NCBI RefSeq assembly: GCF_006770265.1 | Contig: NZ_CP017194.1 | Location: 1 to 64,000, forward strand | Direction of reading: 5' to 3' | Source of the DNA: Lactococcus carnosus | Lineage (GTDB): Bacteria; Bacillota; Bacilli; Lactobacillales; Streptococcaceae | Length of the DNA stretch: 64,000 nt | Shown here: piece by piece, positions 50,897-59,450 of the stretch | How the letters are laid out: every line of letters begins with the position of its first letter | Position numbering within the stretch: position 1 is the stretch's first letter | Notes under the pieces: model-generated | Told to the model about the DNA's origin: nothing | Seen by the model: the letters and a program-made list of their open reading frames with translations, nothing else | Databases searched by the model: none | Made by a program: the position numbers and the translations under genes

Positions 50897-51731
50897 CGCT
50901 CATTTCATCCTTTCTAGGAATGAAATTACCGCCCAGATATTTTTCAGATAGTTTGCCCATTGTGCCATCTTTGTAAAGCTTGACTAATACGTCATCTACT
51001 TTTTTCTGTAAGGTTTTATCATCACGATCTTTACCAAAAATGAAGTAGTTAAAGCCAGTATGCTTATCTGTGGTCCCTAAGTCAATTGGTTGAACCTTGA
51101 GGTTGTAGTTTTGTTGTTTAATAATTTGCGTTAAGGAAATTTGATCATACATGACGAAGTCGCTTTTTCCAGAATCGACATCCGCAACATAGGAAGTCAG
51201 CGGGTAGCTAGCATCCATATAGGTTAGACGCATGGCGTTGTCAGGGTTTGCCTTGTTCCAAGTTTCGAGCATGGTTGCGACTTGAACACCAGCCAGCACT
51301 TCAGTTGTTTTACCGGCTAAGTCTGTCAACGTTTTGACTTTCATGCCAGGTTTGACTGCGACAGATGTTGCTGATTTAGAAAGCGGTAGTGAGTACCCAT
51401 ATTTTTCAGCCCGTTCAGCTGTCCAAGATAGGGCATTTGCGGCCATTTGAAATCTGCCATTATCAACACCAGATAAGACTGAGTTAAAATCAATCACCTG
51501 AAATTTTAACTTATACTCGGGAAGTTGTTTAAAAACCGCGCGTGTCAGTTCAATATCATAACCTGTCAACTTATCATTTTCCATATAAGTATTCGGTTTA
51601 GAGTTGGCATTTGTTGCGACGATGATTTCCTTTTTCTGGGATGTGGTGGGTGCTGCTTTACCACAGGCGCTCAAGATGCCAAAAGAAGTGATAGCGAATA
51701 AGGCTAGGCCTAAAATTAGTTTTTTATTCAT
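50883..51731 (-). CDS. Amino-acid-type ABC solute-binding lipoprotein
   Basis: Family 3 periplasmic-binding-like protein anchored by lipid: signal peptide LILGLALFAITSFGILSAC with lipobox LSAC (lipid-modified Cys at about residue 22). Then KEIIVATNANSKPNTYMENDKLTGYDIELTRAVFKQLP, FQMAANALSWTAERAEKYGYSLPL and a C-terminal DGTMGKLSEKYLGG. The ATG at 51731 begins the signal peptide (282 residues); the strong AGGGAGG lies 24 nt upstream, so the start signal is odd. No permease or ATPase gene is adjacent. Confidence 0.88.
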   Translation of the reverse strand: MNKKLILGLALFAITSFGILSACGKAAPTTSQKKEIIVATNANSKPNTYMENDKLTGYDIELTRAVFKQLPEYKLKFQVIDFNSVLSGVDNGRFQMAANALSWTAERAEKYGYSLPLSKSATSVAVKPGMKVKTLTDLAGKTTEVLAGVQVATMLETWNKANPDNAMRLTYMDASYPLTSYVADVDSGKSDFVMYDQISLTQIIKQQNYNLKVQPIDLGTTDKHTGFNYFIFGKDRDDKTLQKKVDDVLVKLYKDGTMGKLSEKYLGGNFIPRKDEMSDAKD

Positions 51732-51866
51732 ATGTACGATGAGCTCTTGCGAACCCTCCCTTTCTGTATAGTTTATTTTAGCAAAAAATGTACCAGTTTT
51801 TAAGGGTTTATGTTTATAAATGTATAGGTGTAGGGATAAATAGGTCAAATAATTATCGCTTACATA

Positions 51867-51875
51867 TGTTATACT
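51867..51875 (+). promoter_or_regulatory. Promoter of the GNAT gene
   Basis: Extended -10 TGTTATACT at 51867-51875; GGGAGGGG precedes the ATG at 51918. Confidence 0.6.
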
Positions 51876-51917
51876 AGCTGTAATGCGTGAACCAGTTAAC
51901 GTTAGCGGGAGGGGAAC

Positions 51918-52448
51918 ATGTCCAATATCAAGTTAGTACCTGTGAAAGAAACAGAAAAGGTGCAATTTATTAAGGCGATACAAACTGCATTTCAAAAAAG
52001 CTATGAGACAACATTTGGCCATCAAAAAGCCTTGGTATTACCAAGCTCTGATATTGAGGCCTCTTTTAATACACCCGGATCAAGGGCCTATTTTGCTGTT
52101 CTTGATGATGCAATTGTCGGTGGAACAGTCCTTGTAATAGATGATGTTAGCCACTGTAACAAGCTAGAGTTGCTCTATGTAGCTGATGGGGTTCAAAGTA
52201 AAGGTATTGGCCAAAAAATATGGCAGGCACTTGAAGCAGCCTATCCAGGAACTAAAACATGGGAAACACATACCCCTTATTATGATAAGCGAAATATTCA
52301 TTTCTATGTCAATCGCTGTGGTTTCAAGATTGTAGAGTTCTTTAATATCAAGCATAGAGACCCGCATCAAGAGGGAGACCAAGTCGGTGGCTTGCCACTT
52401 GAGTTGGGCATTAACTTTTTTAGATTTGAAAAAGAAATGGGATCGTGA
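51918..52448 (+). CDS. GNAT-family N-acetyltransferase
   Basis: 176 residues with the acetyl-CoA-binding region LELLYVADGVQSKGIGQKIWQAL (R/Q-x-x-G-x-G/A loop) and HFYVNRCGFKIVEFFN in the C-terminal half. Acceptor unknown. Monocistronic, between divergent transport genes. Confidence 0.85.
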   Translation: MSNIKLVPVKETEKVQFIKAIQTAFQKSYETTFGHQKALVLPSSDIEASFNTPGSRAYFAVLDDAIVGGTVLVIDDVSHCNKLELLYVADGVQSKGIGQKIWQALEAAYPGTKTWETHTPYYDKRNIHFYVNRCGFKIVEFFNIKHRDPHQEGDQVGGLPLELGINFFRFEKEMGS

Positions 52449-52476
52449 TGTGAATGTCAAAATAGGACTTGTTCTT

Positions 52477-52504
52477 TTGACAAATAGGGTAGATGTGATA
52501 GAAT
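52477..52504 (+). promoter_or_regulatory. Promoter of the MFS efflux gene
   Basis: TTGACA (52477-52482), 16 nt, TAGAAT (52499-52504) with extended TG. Start expected near 52511, giving a leader of about 157 nt. Confidence 0.75.
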
Positions 52505-52510
52505 GAAATA

Positions 52511-52667
52511 AGATAAAATAAAATAAGTCAAGAGTAGTGAGTTTCAGTATCATGTAGTAGCGCATTTTGTAGCTATCCGATTTACAGAAAAAGAAACGAT
52601 ATACGAAAAAAGAGATGGCCATTCCTAGTGGCTGTTTTTATATTTTATTTTTATAGAGGAGGAAATT
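52511..52667 (+). promoter_or_regulatory. Leader with terminator-like hairpin before the MFS pump
   Basis: The leader holds a possible 6-codon reading frame (GTG at 52537, M-S-F-S-I-M, stop at 52555), a first stem (TAGC/GCTA, about 52557-52576) and a terminator-like hairpin GGCCA/TGGCT followed by GTTTTTAT (about 52616-52640). This layout suggests attenuation; it is a hypothesis. Confidence 0.4.
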
Positions 52668-53837
52668 TTGAAAAATAAAAAAAGTATGATGTATTTAGCC
52701 ATCTCCAATTTATTTCTAGTCTTTTTGGGTGTTGGTTTAGTTATTCCAGTCATTCCACAGCTAAAAGATGAAATGAATTTTTCTGGTACCACGATGGGGA
52801 TGATGATTTCTATTTTTGCCATCACACAGTTGTTGATGTCACCAGTGGCAGGTATACTATCAGATAGAATGGGTAGAAAAAAAATAATTGCGACAGGTAT
52901 GATCATCTTTTCGATATCTGAGCTACTATTTGGCCTAGCCCAATCTAAAAATGGCTTTTATGTGTCACGGGGTCTAGGTGGGATTGCAGCAGCCTTAATT
53001 ATGCCTGCTGTAACTGCTTATGTAGCAGATATGACGACGATTGCAGAACGGCCAAAGGCTATGGGAATCGTCTCAGCGGCCATTAGTGGTGGCTTTATCA
53101 TTGGTCCTGGTGTTGGTGGTCTTATTGCTTATTTGGGTATACGTGCCCCATTTTATGCGGCATCATTATTAAGTTTGATTGGCTTTATTTTGACATTAAT
53201 GGTTTTAAAAGAACCAGAAAAAAATATCCAGAAGGTAAGCGAATCTGTCAAGGGTTCAATCCTTTCGACCTTAAAAAGGCCGATTTTTGCTTCGCTCTTT
53301 GCAATCATCCTCATTTCATCATTTGGCTTGCAAGCATTTGAAGCGATTTACAGCATCATGGCCTCATCTAACTTTTCATTTACAACAGGTGAGATTGCCA
53401 TGATTATCACAGTGAGTGGGATTATCGCGCTTATCTGTCAGGTCTTTTTCTTTGATGCGATTGTTCAAAAAATTGGTGAAATTAGATTGATTCAATTAAC
53501 ATTTTTTGCAAGTGGTGTCTTCATTGCAATTATTGCCTTTACAAAGAGTCATTTGGTTGTTGTCCTTGCGACCTTTGTTGTCTTTCTAGCATTTGACTTG
53601 TTCAGACCGGCAGTTACAACCTATCTTTCTAAACATGCTGGTAACCAACAAGGGATGATAAATGGATTAAATTCAACATTTACGAGTTTTGGTAATATTC
53701 TAGGGCCATTAGCAGCAGGTTATTTATTTGACCTGAACCATATTTTCCCGTATTATATCTCAGCAATTATTCTTTTAGGAACAGGTGTACTCTCTTTATT
53801 CTTGAATACCAACCATAAGCCTGCCACGATGAACTGA
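52668..53837 (+). CDS. MFS drug efflux transporter (DHA1 type)
   Basis: 389 residues with 12 predicted helices. Motif A GILSDRMGRKKIIATGM follows helix 2, and a motif-C-like segment GGFIIGPGVGGLI lies in helix 5, marking a drug:H+ antiporter. TTG start with GAGGAGG 5 nt upstream. The preceding leader may control it. Similar pumps export fluoroquinolones, tetracyclines or dyes, but specificity cannot be read here. Confidence 0.9.
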   Translation: MKNKKSMMYLAISNLFLVFLGVGLVIPVIPQLKDEMNFSGTTMGMMISIFAITQLLMSPVAGILSDRMGRKKIIATGMIIFSISELLFGLAQSKNGFYVSRGLGGIAAALIMPAVTAYVADMTTIAERPKAMGIVSAAISGGFIIGPGVGGLIAYLGIRAPFYAASLLSLIGFILTLMVLKEPEKNIQKVSESVKGSILSTLKRPIFASLFAIILISSFGLQAFEAIYSIMASSNFSFTTGEIAMIITVSGIIALICQVFFFDAIVQKIGEIRLIQLTFFASGVFIAIIAFTKSHLVVVLATFVVFLAFDLFRPAVTTYLSKHAGNQQGMINGLNSTFTSFGNILGPLAAGYLFDLNHIFPYYISAIILLGTGVLSLFLNTNHKPATMN

Positions 53838-53890
53838 TATGGGATCAGCTTTAGCAAATTGGTAATTAGCTTAGGACGATCAAACAGCCA

Positions 53891-53928
53891 AAAAGACTAG
53901 AAACGGACTTGTTTCTGGTCTTTTTATT
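53891..53928. terminator. Bidirectional terminator, MFS and CmpB-family genes
   Basis: Stem AAAAGACTAGAAAC/GTTTCTGGTCTTTT with a 6-nt loop, flanked by A and T runs. Confidence 0.88.
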
Positions 53929-54724
53929 TCTTTCTTCGCGCTTCATAACGTGCTCTAAGTGTGTCTAGTGCACGGCGATCTCTGTCGTGTTTGGCATTTG
54001 GGAACGCTTTTAGAATACGTGCACGAATTCTAGTCTGATGTGATAACAACTCTTCTAGTTCTTTTGTCAGGCTTTCAGCAAGTTCATCTTTACGATTATC
54101 CAGTTTTTCAGACGTATCAACAGCGAAAGTACCAAGGTTTTCTGCGAGTGTATCACTTCCAGCACGTATCAGTCGTGATAGGTCATGGACTTGTTTCAAA
54201 TCTCGGTTAAGATGTGCAATAGCAATAATTGTGATCAAACAGTCTGTGATTAAGATAAGGTAGAAGATACAAATAATGAGTAAAACTGGTGTTGTCGGTA
54301 GATGACTTAAGATCCCAGCGATCATTGGCTGTATGAGTTTCATCAGAAAAACGCCAGCAAGTCCCCACATGAGAGAGAATTTTAAGCAGATGAATCCCCC
54401 GATATTAAAAGGTTCCTCAGTATAATCCCACCATCTCATATGAAATAGCTTTTCTAGCATATAGCCACCAACCAGTTCAAGGAGACTTGCAATCGTAACT
54501 GATGCCAGGAATAGAAGGGGTAAGTGGTTTGAAAGTGGTGTTAGAAAAATAATGAGTAAAACAGCACCAAACCCATATATGGGACAAACAGCACCGTTTA
54601 AAAAGCCACGATTGACAAATTTACCGGTATTGACCGATGCATAAATCACTTCTAAGCACCAGCCAAGAAAGGCATAGATAGAGAAATAGGTGAGAAACGT
54701 CAAGATGACATGAGATGACAGCAT
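53924..54724 (-). CDS. Putative ABC-transporter type IV membrane protein (CmpB family)
   Basis: 266 residues with about five helices in the first 165 residues and a charged, coiled-coil-like C-terminal tail ending RRALDTLRARYEARRKK. The stretch GWCLEVIYASVNTGKFVNRGFLNGAVCPIYGFGAV is the signature of the PF06541 family. Despite the family name, no ATPase partner is present and the function is unknown. ATG at 54724 has GGAGG 5 nt upstream; a longer start at 54754 is rejected. Confidence 0.85.
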   Translation of the reverse strand: MLSSHVILTFLTYFSIYAFLGWCLEVIYASVNTGKFVNRGFLNGAVCPIYGFGAVLLIIFLTPLSNHLPLLFLASVTIASLLELVGGYMLEKLFHMRWWDYTEEPFNIGGFICLKFSLMWGLAGVFLMKLIQPMIAGILSHLPTTPVLLIICIFYLILITDCLITIIAIAHLNRDLKQVHDLSRLIRAGSDTLAENLGTFAVDTSEKLDNRKDELAESLTKELEELLSHQTRIRARILKAFPNAKHDRDRRALDTLRARYEARRKK

Positions 54725-54946
54725 AAAGACCTCCATTTTAGCCCATTCTACCATTTCTAAGCTAAAAAGTGTGCTTGCTACTGGGAAACACTATAATCAG
54801 CAAGTGGCAAATCACGATTATTTGGTATGTAATCGATAGAGTTTATCGATTTTTTATGGCAATGGTTCTATAGGTATTGTCTACTATGCTACTCATCTAT
54901 TTGTGCAGGCACGCCAATGTGTTTTGTCTGGTTTGGCTTGTTGTTA

Positions 54947-54955
54947 TGGTATAAT
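54947..54955 (+). promoter_or_regulatory. Extended -10 promoter of the RpiR regulator, leaderless
   Basis: TGGTATAAT (54947-54955), then GAGCTC, then ATG at 54962, the expected transcription start. No Shine-Dalgarno. Confidence 0.72.
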
Positions 54956-54961
54956 GAGCTC

Positions 54962-55810
54962 ATGAATATTTTACTAGAAATTCAATCTCATTTAGCGCAT
55001 TTATCACAAAATGAGAGAAAAGTTGGCGACTATATACTGCAAGCGCCAGAGTCAGTCATCACACTTAGTACACAAGAGATAGCTAAAAATAGTGGGGTAT
55101 CACCTGCAACTGTCATTCGATTTGTCAAATCAATGGGGTTAGATGGGGTGCCTCATCTAAAGCAGCTACTCTCTATTTGGCGTGCTAATTCTCAATCTGA
55201 GACAGACTTTCAAGAGCTGCGACCAAATGAAGCAGTTGATTCTATTAAGTCTAAGCTAAAAGCGCGTATTAATCATATGACAGAGTTAGTCAATGAGCAT
55301 TTATCAAATGAGTCGCTTTTAAAAGTAGCCCAATTAATTGAGGAATCTCAGCTTGTTTTTATTTTTGGTATCGGTGCTTCCCATTTGGTTGCTCAAGATC
55401 TTACGCAAAAATTGAATCGGCTAGGAAAAACAGTTATTTGCGAGGATAATACGCATTCTGCGGCAGTCATTTTAACAAATAACCATCAAAAAAAACTTTT
55501 TATAGCGATAAGTGACAGAGGAGAATCTCGAGAAGTATTGGAGATGCTTAGTCTAGCAAAGGAACAAAGTATCCTTTCTATTGCCATAACTGGCAAGGCG
55601 GACTCGAGTTTAGCAAAACAAGTCGATTATCCGTTAATATCAATTTCAGGAGAAAATTTTCAGTTCCGTCAGGCTGCTACAATCTCTATGATGGCCCAGA
55701 TCTATTTGGTTGATTTGCTTTTTTATGTTTATGTGAGTCAAAATTTTGTTCGTTCTCAAGAGTCAATAATAGCCTCTCTAAATGCAATCAATAAACTTGA
55801 AAAAAAATGA
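54962..55810 (+). CDS. RpiR/MurR-family transcriptional regulator
   Basis: 282 residues: an N-terminal HTH (about 1-77; LSTQEIAKNSGVSPATVIRFVKSMGLDGVPHLKQLL) and a C-terminal SIS sugar-phosphate-binding domain (about 120-250; VFIFGIGASHLVAQDLTQKLNRLG). MurR of E. coli senses MurNAc-6-phosphate and represses murQP. The adjacent murQ makes the same ligand likely. A palindrome overlaps the murQ -35. The start at 54962 gives a normal N-terminus; an extension to 54917 would cross the promoter. Confidence 0.88.
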   Translation: MNILLEIQSHLAHLSQNERKVGDYILQAPESVITLSTQEIAKNSGVSPATVIRFVKSMGLDGVPHLKQLLSIWRANSQSETDFQELRPNEAVDSIKSKLKARINHMTELVNEHLSNESLLKVAQLIEESQLVFIFGIGASHLVAQDLTQKLNRLGKTVICEDNTHSAAVILTNNHQKKLFIAISDRGESREVLEMLSLAKEQSILSIAITGKADSSLAKQVDYPLISISGENFQFRQAATISMMAQIYLVDLLFYVYVSQNFVRSQESIIASLNAINKLEKK

Positions 55811-55834
55811 GACGAAAAGCCTCTTTTTTTTTGA
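55808..55834 (+). terminator. Possible terminator between regulator and murQ
   Basis: Short imperfect stem GAG-A-C/G-C-CTC followed by nine T. Confidence 0.5.
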
Positions 55835-55842
55835 AAAACCTC

Positions 55843-55871
55843 TTGAAATAAAATTTCATATATGATATGAT
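55843..55871 (+). promoter_or_regulatory. murQ operon promoter
   Basis: TTGAAA (55843-55848), 17 nt, TATGAT (55866-55871). Confidence 0.75.
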
Positions 55872-55894
55872 ACAGATGTGGAATAAAATTTACA
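55844..55894. promoter_or_regulatory. Candidate RpiR/MurR operators
   Basis: Perfect inverted repeat TGAAAT-AAA-ATTTCA (55844-55858) overlaps the -35. A related imperfect copy TGGAATAAAATTTACA (55879-55894) covers the transcription start. Two half-similar sites 35 nt apart fit a repressor dimer pair. Confidence 0.6.
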
Positions 55895-55908
55895 AAAAGG
55901 AGTGTTGT

Positions 55909-56802
55909 ATGGTCATAATAGAAAATTTAGTTACAGAAAGAAGAAATGAAGCAACTGAAGGGTTAGATCAAATACCTGTGGCTGAAGCATTGAAACTGAT
56001 GAATGCAGAAGATAAGAAAGTCGCTTTTTCGGTTGAAAAATGTTTACCTCAAATTGAAAGCGTTATCAAGTTGGTTGTGAATACATTTCAACAAAAAGGG
56101 CGTTTAATCTATATTGGGGCAGGAACTAGTGGTAGATTGGGGGTACTTGATGCTGCAGAGTGTATCCCGACTTTTGGGGTAAGTCCGGATATGGTAGTTG
56201 GCGTGATTGCTGGTGGGAAAGCTGCAATGACCGTAGCTATTGAAGGTGCAGAAGATAATGTTACGCTTGGTAGACAAGATTTGAAAGCCTTAAGTCTAAC
56301 AGCAAATGATGTTGTGATTGGTATCGCTGCAAGTGGTAGGACGCCTTATGTGATCGGCGGACTTGATTATGCGAATGAAGTAGGCGCACAAACGGCATCT
56401 ATTTCATGCAACTTAGCGTCTGATGTTGCTAAACATGCAGACGTGTCTATTGAAGTTGACTGTGGGCCAGAATTTTTAACAGGGTCGACGCGGCTTAAAG
56501 CAGGAACAGCTCAAAAATTAATTTTGAATATGATTTCTACACTCTCTATGATTGGTGTTGGGAAAGTTTACAACAATCTCATGGTTGATGTGAAAGCGAC
56601 TAATGAAAAATTAGTTGAGCGTTCAAAACTAATTATCATGGAAGCAACAGGGGTTGATTACAAAGGTGCTGAGCTGTTGTTTAATGCGTCGAATCACGAT
56701 GTTAAACTTGCTATTGTCATGATCTTTACGGGATTAGCAAAAAAAGAAGCCGAGGAAAAACTTGAGGCTGCAAATGGATTTGTTAGACATGCGATTAACT
56801 AA
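55909..56802 (+). CDS. murQ: N-acetylmuramic acid 6-phosphate etherase
   Basis: Cleaves the D-lactyl ether of MurNAc-6-P to give GlcNAc-6-P and lactate. 297 residues with the SIS-fold IYIGAGTSGRLGVLDAAECIPTFG and IGIAASGRTPYVIGGL, catalytic Glu in DAAECIPTFG, and LEVDCGPEFLTGSTRLKAGTAQK-like IEVDCGPEFLTGSTRLKAGTAQ. ATG at 55909 with AAGGAG 6 nt upstream; an ATG at 55867 is rejected since it overlaps the promoter. It heads the sugar salvage operon. Confidence 0.96.
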   Translation: MVIIENLVTERRNEATEGLDQIPVAEALKLMNAEDKKVAFSVEKCLPQIESVIKLVVNTFQQKGRLIYIGAGTSGRLGVLDAAECIPTFGVSPDMVVGVIAGGKAAMTVAIEGAEDNVTLGRQDLKALSLTANDVVIGIAASGRTPYVIGGLDYANEVGAQTASISCNLASDVAKHADVSIEVDCGPEFLTGSTRLKAGTAQKLILNMISTLSMIGVGKVYNNLMVDVKATNEKLVERSKLIIMEATGVDYKGAELLFNASNHDVKLAIVMIFTGLAKKEAEEKLEAANGFVRHAIN

Positions 56803-56830
56803 TATTTTATATAACTAAGGAGAAACCTTT

Positions 56831-58150
56831 ATGCAAACTTTTCTTAAATGGATTGAATTCAAATTGATGCCACCGATGACCAAAATTGGGATGCAGCGAC
56901 ACATGGTTGCTATTCGTAATGGGGTTATTTCAACACTATCTCTCATTTTAATTGGCTCATTTATCTTAGTATTTGCTAATTTCCCAATACCAGCAGTTGC
57001 AGCATGGCTTGCACCATATACAGGTAATTTGACGATTCCATTCCGTATTACAATGGGGTTAATGGCTATATATGCTTCTTTTGCCATGGGAGATTCTTTA
57101 GCTAAATCTTATAAGCTGGATGGTGTTACTGGGGGCGTCTTATCATTGGCAGCTTTCTTAACACTGACAGTTCCCTTGAATGTAGATGCAACATTGATTA
57201 AAGGTGGTGGACAAGGTATTGGTTGGGTATTACCAATGCAATACCTTGGTGGCGCTGGTATGTTTTCAGCAATTCTAACGATGATTTTTGCTGTAGAGGT
57301 TTATCGATGGTTCATTGAGCATAATATTACGATAAAAATGCCCGACGGTGTACCAGATGCAGTAGGCCGCTCATTCGGCGCCTTATTTCCTGCCGGTTTT
57401 ATCATTATTTTTCTATGGATTGTCCGTGTACTATTGAATTTCGATATCAATACATTCATTATGAATATCTTCAAACCGATTGCTGATATCATGGGCAATA
57501 ATATATTTGGTGCTATTGTACCAATGCTATTTATTCATTTACTCTGGGCAGCAGGCGTGCATGGCATGAATATCATTGGCTCAATCGTTCGACCAATGTG
57601 GTTGATGATGCTAGATGCCAATATGGCTGCTATGGCTGATGGAAAACCGTTAACAAAACTACCTTATGTTGCACCTGAGCAATTCTATCAATGGACGGTT
57701 ACGATGGGTGGGGCAGGTGTTACGCTGTCTCTTGTTATCATACTCTTTACTTGTAAAGCAAAATATCTTCGTGACATGGCAAAGTTATGTATTCTACCCG
57801 GTGTATTTAATATTAATGAACCCCTTATTTTTGGGATGCCGTTAATGATGAATCCTATCTTTACAATTCCCTTTATTGTCAATCCAATTATTTTAACGAT
57901 TACCTCATATGGTGCAGTAAAATTAGGACTAGTGAATGGCTTTGTTGCCAATGTTCCTTGGACACTACCCGCACCAGTCGGTGCCTATCTTGCAACAGGA
58001 AACGACTGGAGAGTTGTGGTACTAGTCCTGGTCAATTTAACAATTGCTGGCTTGATCTACTATCCATTTGTTAAGATGTATGATAAACAAATGTTAGATG
58101 AAGAAGCAAAAGCGACAATGAAAAAATCGGTAGAAGTACCAGCAGTATAG
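56831..58150 (+). CDS. PTS EIIC, lactose/cellobiose family, stand-alone
   Basis: 439 residues, about 10 membrane segments. MVAIRNGVISTLSLILIGSFILV and the later FNINEPLIFGMPLMMNPIFTIPFIVNPII are the Lac-family EIIC signatures (the NEP motif binds sugar). No EIIA or EIIB domain is fused or encoded nearby, so it must borrow these from another locus. In an operon with murQ and a MupG-like enzyme it most likely imports and phosphorylates a MurNAc- or GlcNAc-containing disaccharide; known MurNAc transporters (MurP) belong to the glucose family instead. Confidence 0.9.
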   Translation: MQTFLKWIEFKLMPPMTKIGMQRHMVAIRNGVISTLSLILIGSFILVFANFPIPAVAAWLAPYTGNLTIPFRITMGLMAIYASFAMGDSLAKSYKLDGVTGGVLSLAAFLTLTVPLNVDATLIKGGGQGIGWVLPMQYLGGAGMFSAILTMIFAVEVYRWFIEHNITIKMPDGVPDAVGRSFGALFPAGFIIIFLWIVRVLLNFDINTFIMNIFKPIADIMGNNIFGAIVPMLFIHLLWAAGVHGMNIIGSIVRPMWLMMLDANMAAMADGKPLTKLPYVAPEQFYQWTVTMGGAGVTLSLVIILFTCKAKYLRDMAKLCILPGVFNINEPLIFGMPLMMNPIFTIPFIVNPIILTITSYGAVKLGLVNGFVANVPWTLPAPVGAYLATGNDWRVVVLVLVNLTIAGLIYYPFVKMYDKQMLDEEAKATMKKSVEVPAV

Positions 58151-58216
58151 AAATAGTTAACTACAGGGACTATATGAATAGTATCCTGTATTTCTGTAAT
58201 AGATAAGGGAGAAGTG

Positions 58217-58543
58217 ATGTACGGTATTTTATTTTTTCTTGCGACAGTAACCATGATCATTGGTGCGAAAAAAATTGTCAGTAACATGCCCAACTTTAAG
58301 CATAAATATGTCAAAAATCGGTGGTTATGGGGTATTGCAAGTATGCTATTTCTAGCACTAGGCATTTTAGTGGTACCAGAAAAAGTTGCACCCATCAGAA
58401 CTGTTCTGATTGCCTTTGCCATTTTTGATGCCATGGTTTTCTTTGAAATGAGCAGAATTGCAATTGAGCAAGCGATGGCTGTCCATGATACCATAAATGA
58501 GAAAAAACTTGTGGCCATTCGTGAGGCAAAAAATGGCAAGTAA
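58217..58543 (+). CDS. Small membrane protein of unknown function
   Basis: 108 residues with three hydrophobic segments (about 2-17, 38-55, 60-78) and a charged helical tail (AIEQAMAVHDTINEKKLVAIREAKNGK). I do not recognise the family. It is nested between the EIIC and the kinase and overlaps the kinase by 11 nt, so it is part of the operon. A role in the transporter is possible. ATG at 58217 has AAGGGAG 5 nt upstream; a GTG directly before it is less likely. Confidence 0.75.
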   Translation: MYGILFFLATVTMIIGAKKIVSNMPNFKHKYVKNRWLWGIASMLFLALGILVVPEKVAPIRTVLIAFAIFDAMVFFEMSRIAIEQAMAVHDTINEKKLVAIREAKNGK

Positions 58544-59450
58544 GTTTTTAGGTGTTGATGCTGGAGCAACTAAAACGCGTGCTGTTCTATACGGTGCCGC
58601 GGGTGTAATGTTATACGAATCGATTCAGGGACATGGTAATATAATTGTCAATGAAGCGATTGCCATACAAAATGTAGCAAATGCTATTGCGCAGTGTCTT
58701 GAACAAGTATCAGAGACAGATCAGATTAGCTTACTACTTGGCATGGCTGGTATTGAGATTTCAAATAAAAGTAAGCAGGTTAAACGCTCTCTTGAAATAA
58801 AATTTCCTATACTGCAACAGGTAGCCATCATCAATGATGGCTACCTGGGTATGATTGCAGCATTGAAAGGGCGAGATGGTGTTTTTGTTATATCTGGTAC
58901 GGGGTCAGTCGTTTACGGTCAAAAACAAAATACGCTATTACGTGTCGGTGGCTACGGCCATTTATTAGGTGATGAAGGCAGTGCGTATTGGATAGGCTAT
59001 GAATTGTTTAAGGGCTTAACATACTTTATTGACACAAAGCAACCAGTATCTCCTTTTTATCAAGCCTTTTTGACTAGTGAAGGTGTGTCAGAGGCAAGTG
59101 CTTCTGATTTAATCAGAAAGTTTTACACTTTGACCAAGCAAGAGGTTGCAGAATATGCACTTTGGGTCAGTCACTTAGCAGAAAATGAAAATAGTGAGGC
59201 GATAAGGCTCTTAAAAAAAGCGGCTAGGGCACTGGCTAAACAAGTCAAACTCATTTTGAATCGCTTAGCCTTTACTCCGAATTTCTTGTTTGCTTTTTCT
59301 GGAAGTGTTCTTGTGAAAAATCCAGTCGTTTTAGCAGCGCTACTTGAGCAGCTGCCTGATGTCACCTTGTTAAAAGAGGTGGTTGAGCCAACAAAAGCAG
59401 TATATTATTACTGGATGAGAGAGGAGAATAGATGCTTGCAATTGGTATGA
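58533..59450 (+). CDS. BadF/BadG-type amino-sugar kinase (GlcNAc/MurNAc kinase-like)
   Basis: 305-residue ASKHA-fold ATPase with FLGVDAGATKTRAV (phosphate 1), VFVISGTGSVVYG (phosphate 2), GDEGSAYWIGYELFKG and FSGSVL. BadF-family members include human GlcNAc kinase and clostridial MurK, which phosphorylates both GlcNAc and MurNAc. In this operon it can phosphorylate free GlcNAc or MurNAc released by the MupG-like enzyme. ATG at 58533 with GAGG 7 nt upstream. It overlaps anmK by 19 nt. Confidence 0.85.
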   Translation: MASKFLGVDAGATKTRAVLYGAAGVMLYESIQGHGNIIVNEAIAIQNVANAIAQCLEQVSETDQISLLLGMAGIEISNKSKQVKRSLEIKFPILQQVAIINDGYLGMIAALKGRDGVFVISGTGSVVYGQKQNTLLRVGGYGHLLGDEGSAYWIGYELFKGLTYFIDTKQPVSPFYQAFLTSEGVSEASASDLIRKFYTLTKQEVAEYALWVSHLAENENSEAIRLLKKAARALAKQVKLILNRLAFTPNFLFAFSGSVLVKNPVVLAALLEQLPDVTLLKEVVEPTKAVYYYWMREENRCLQLV

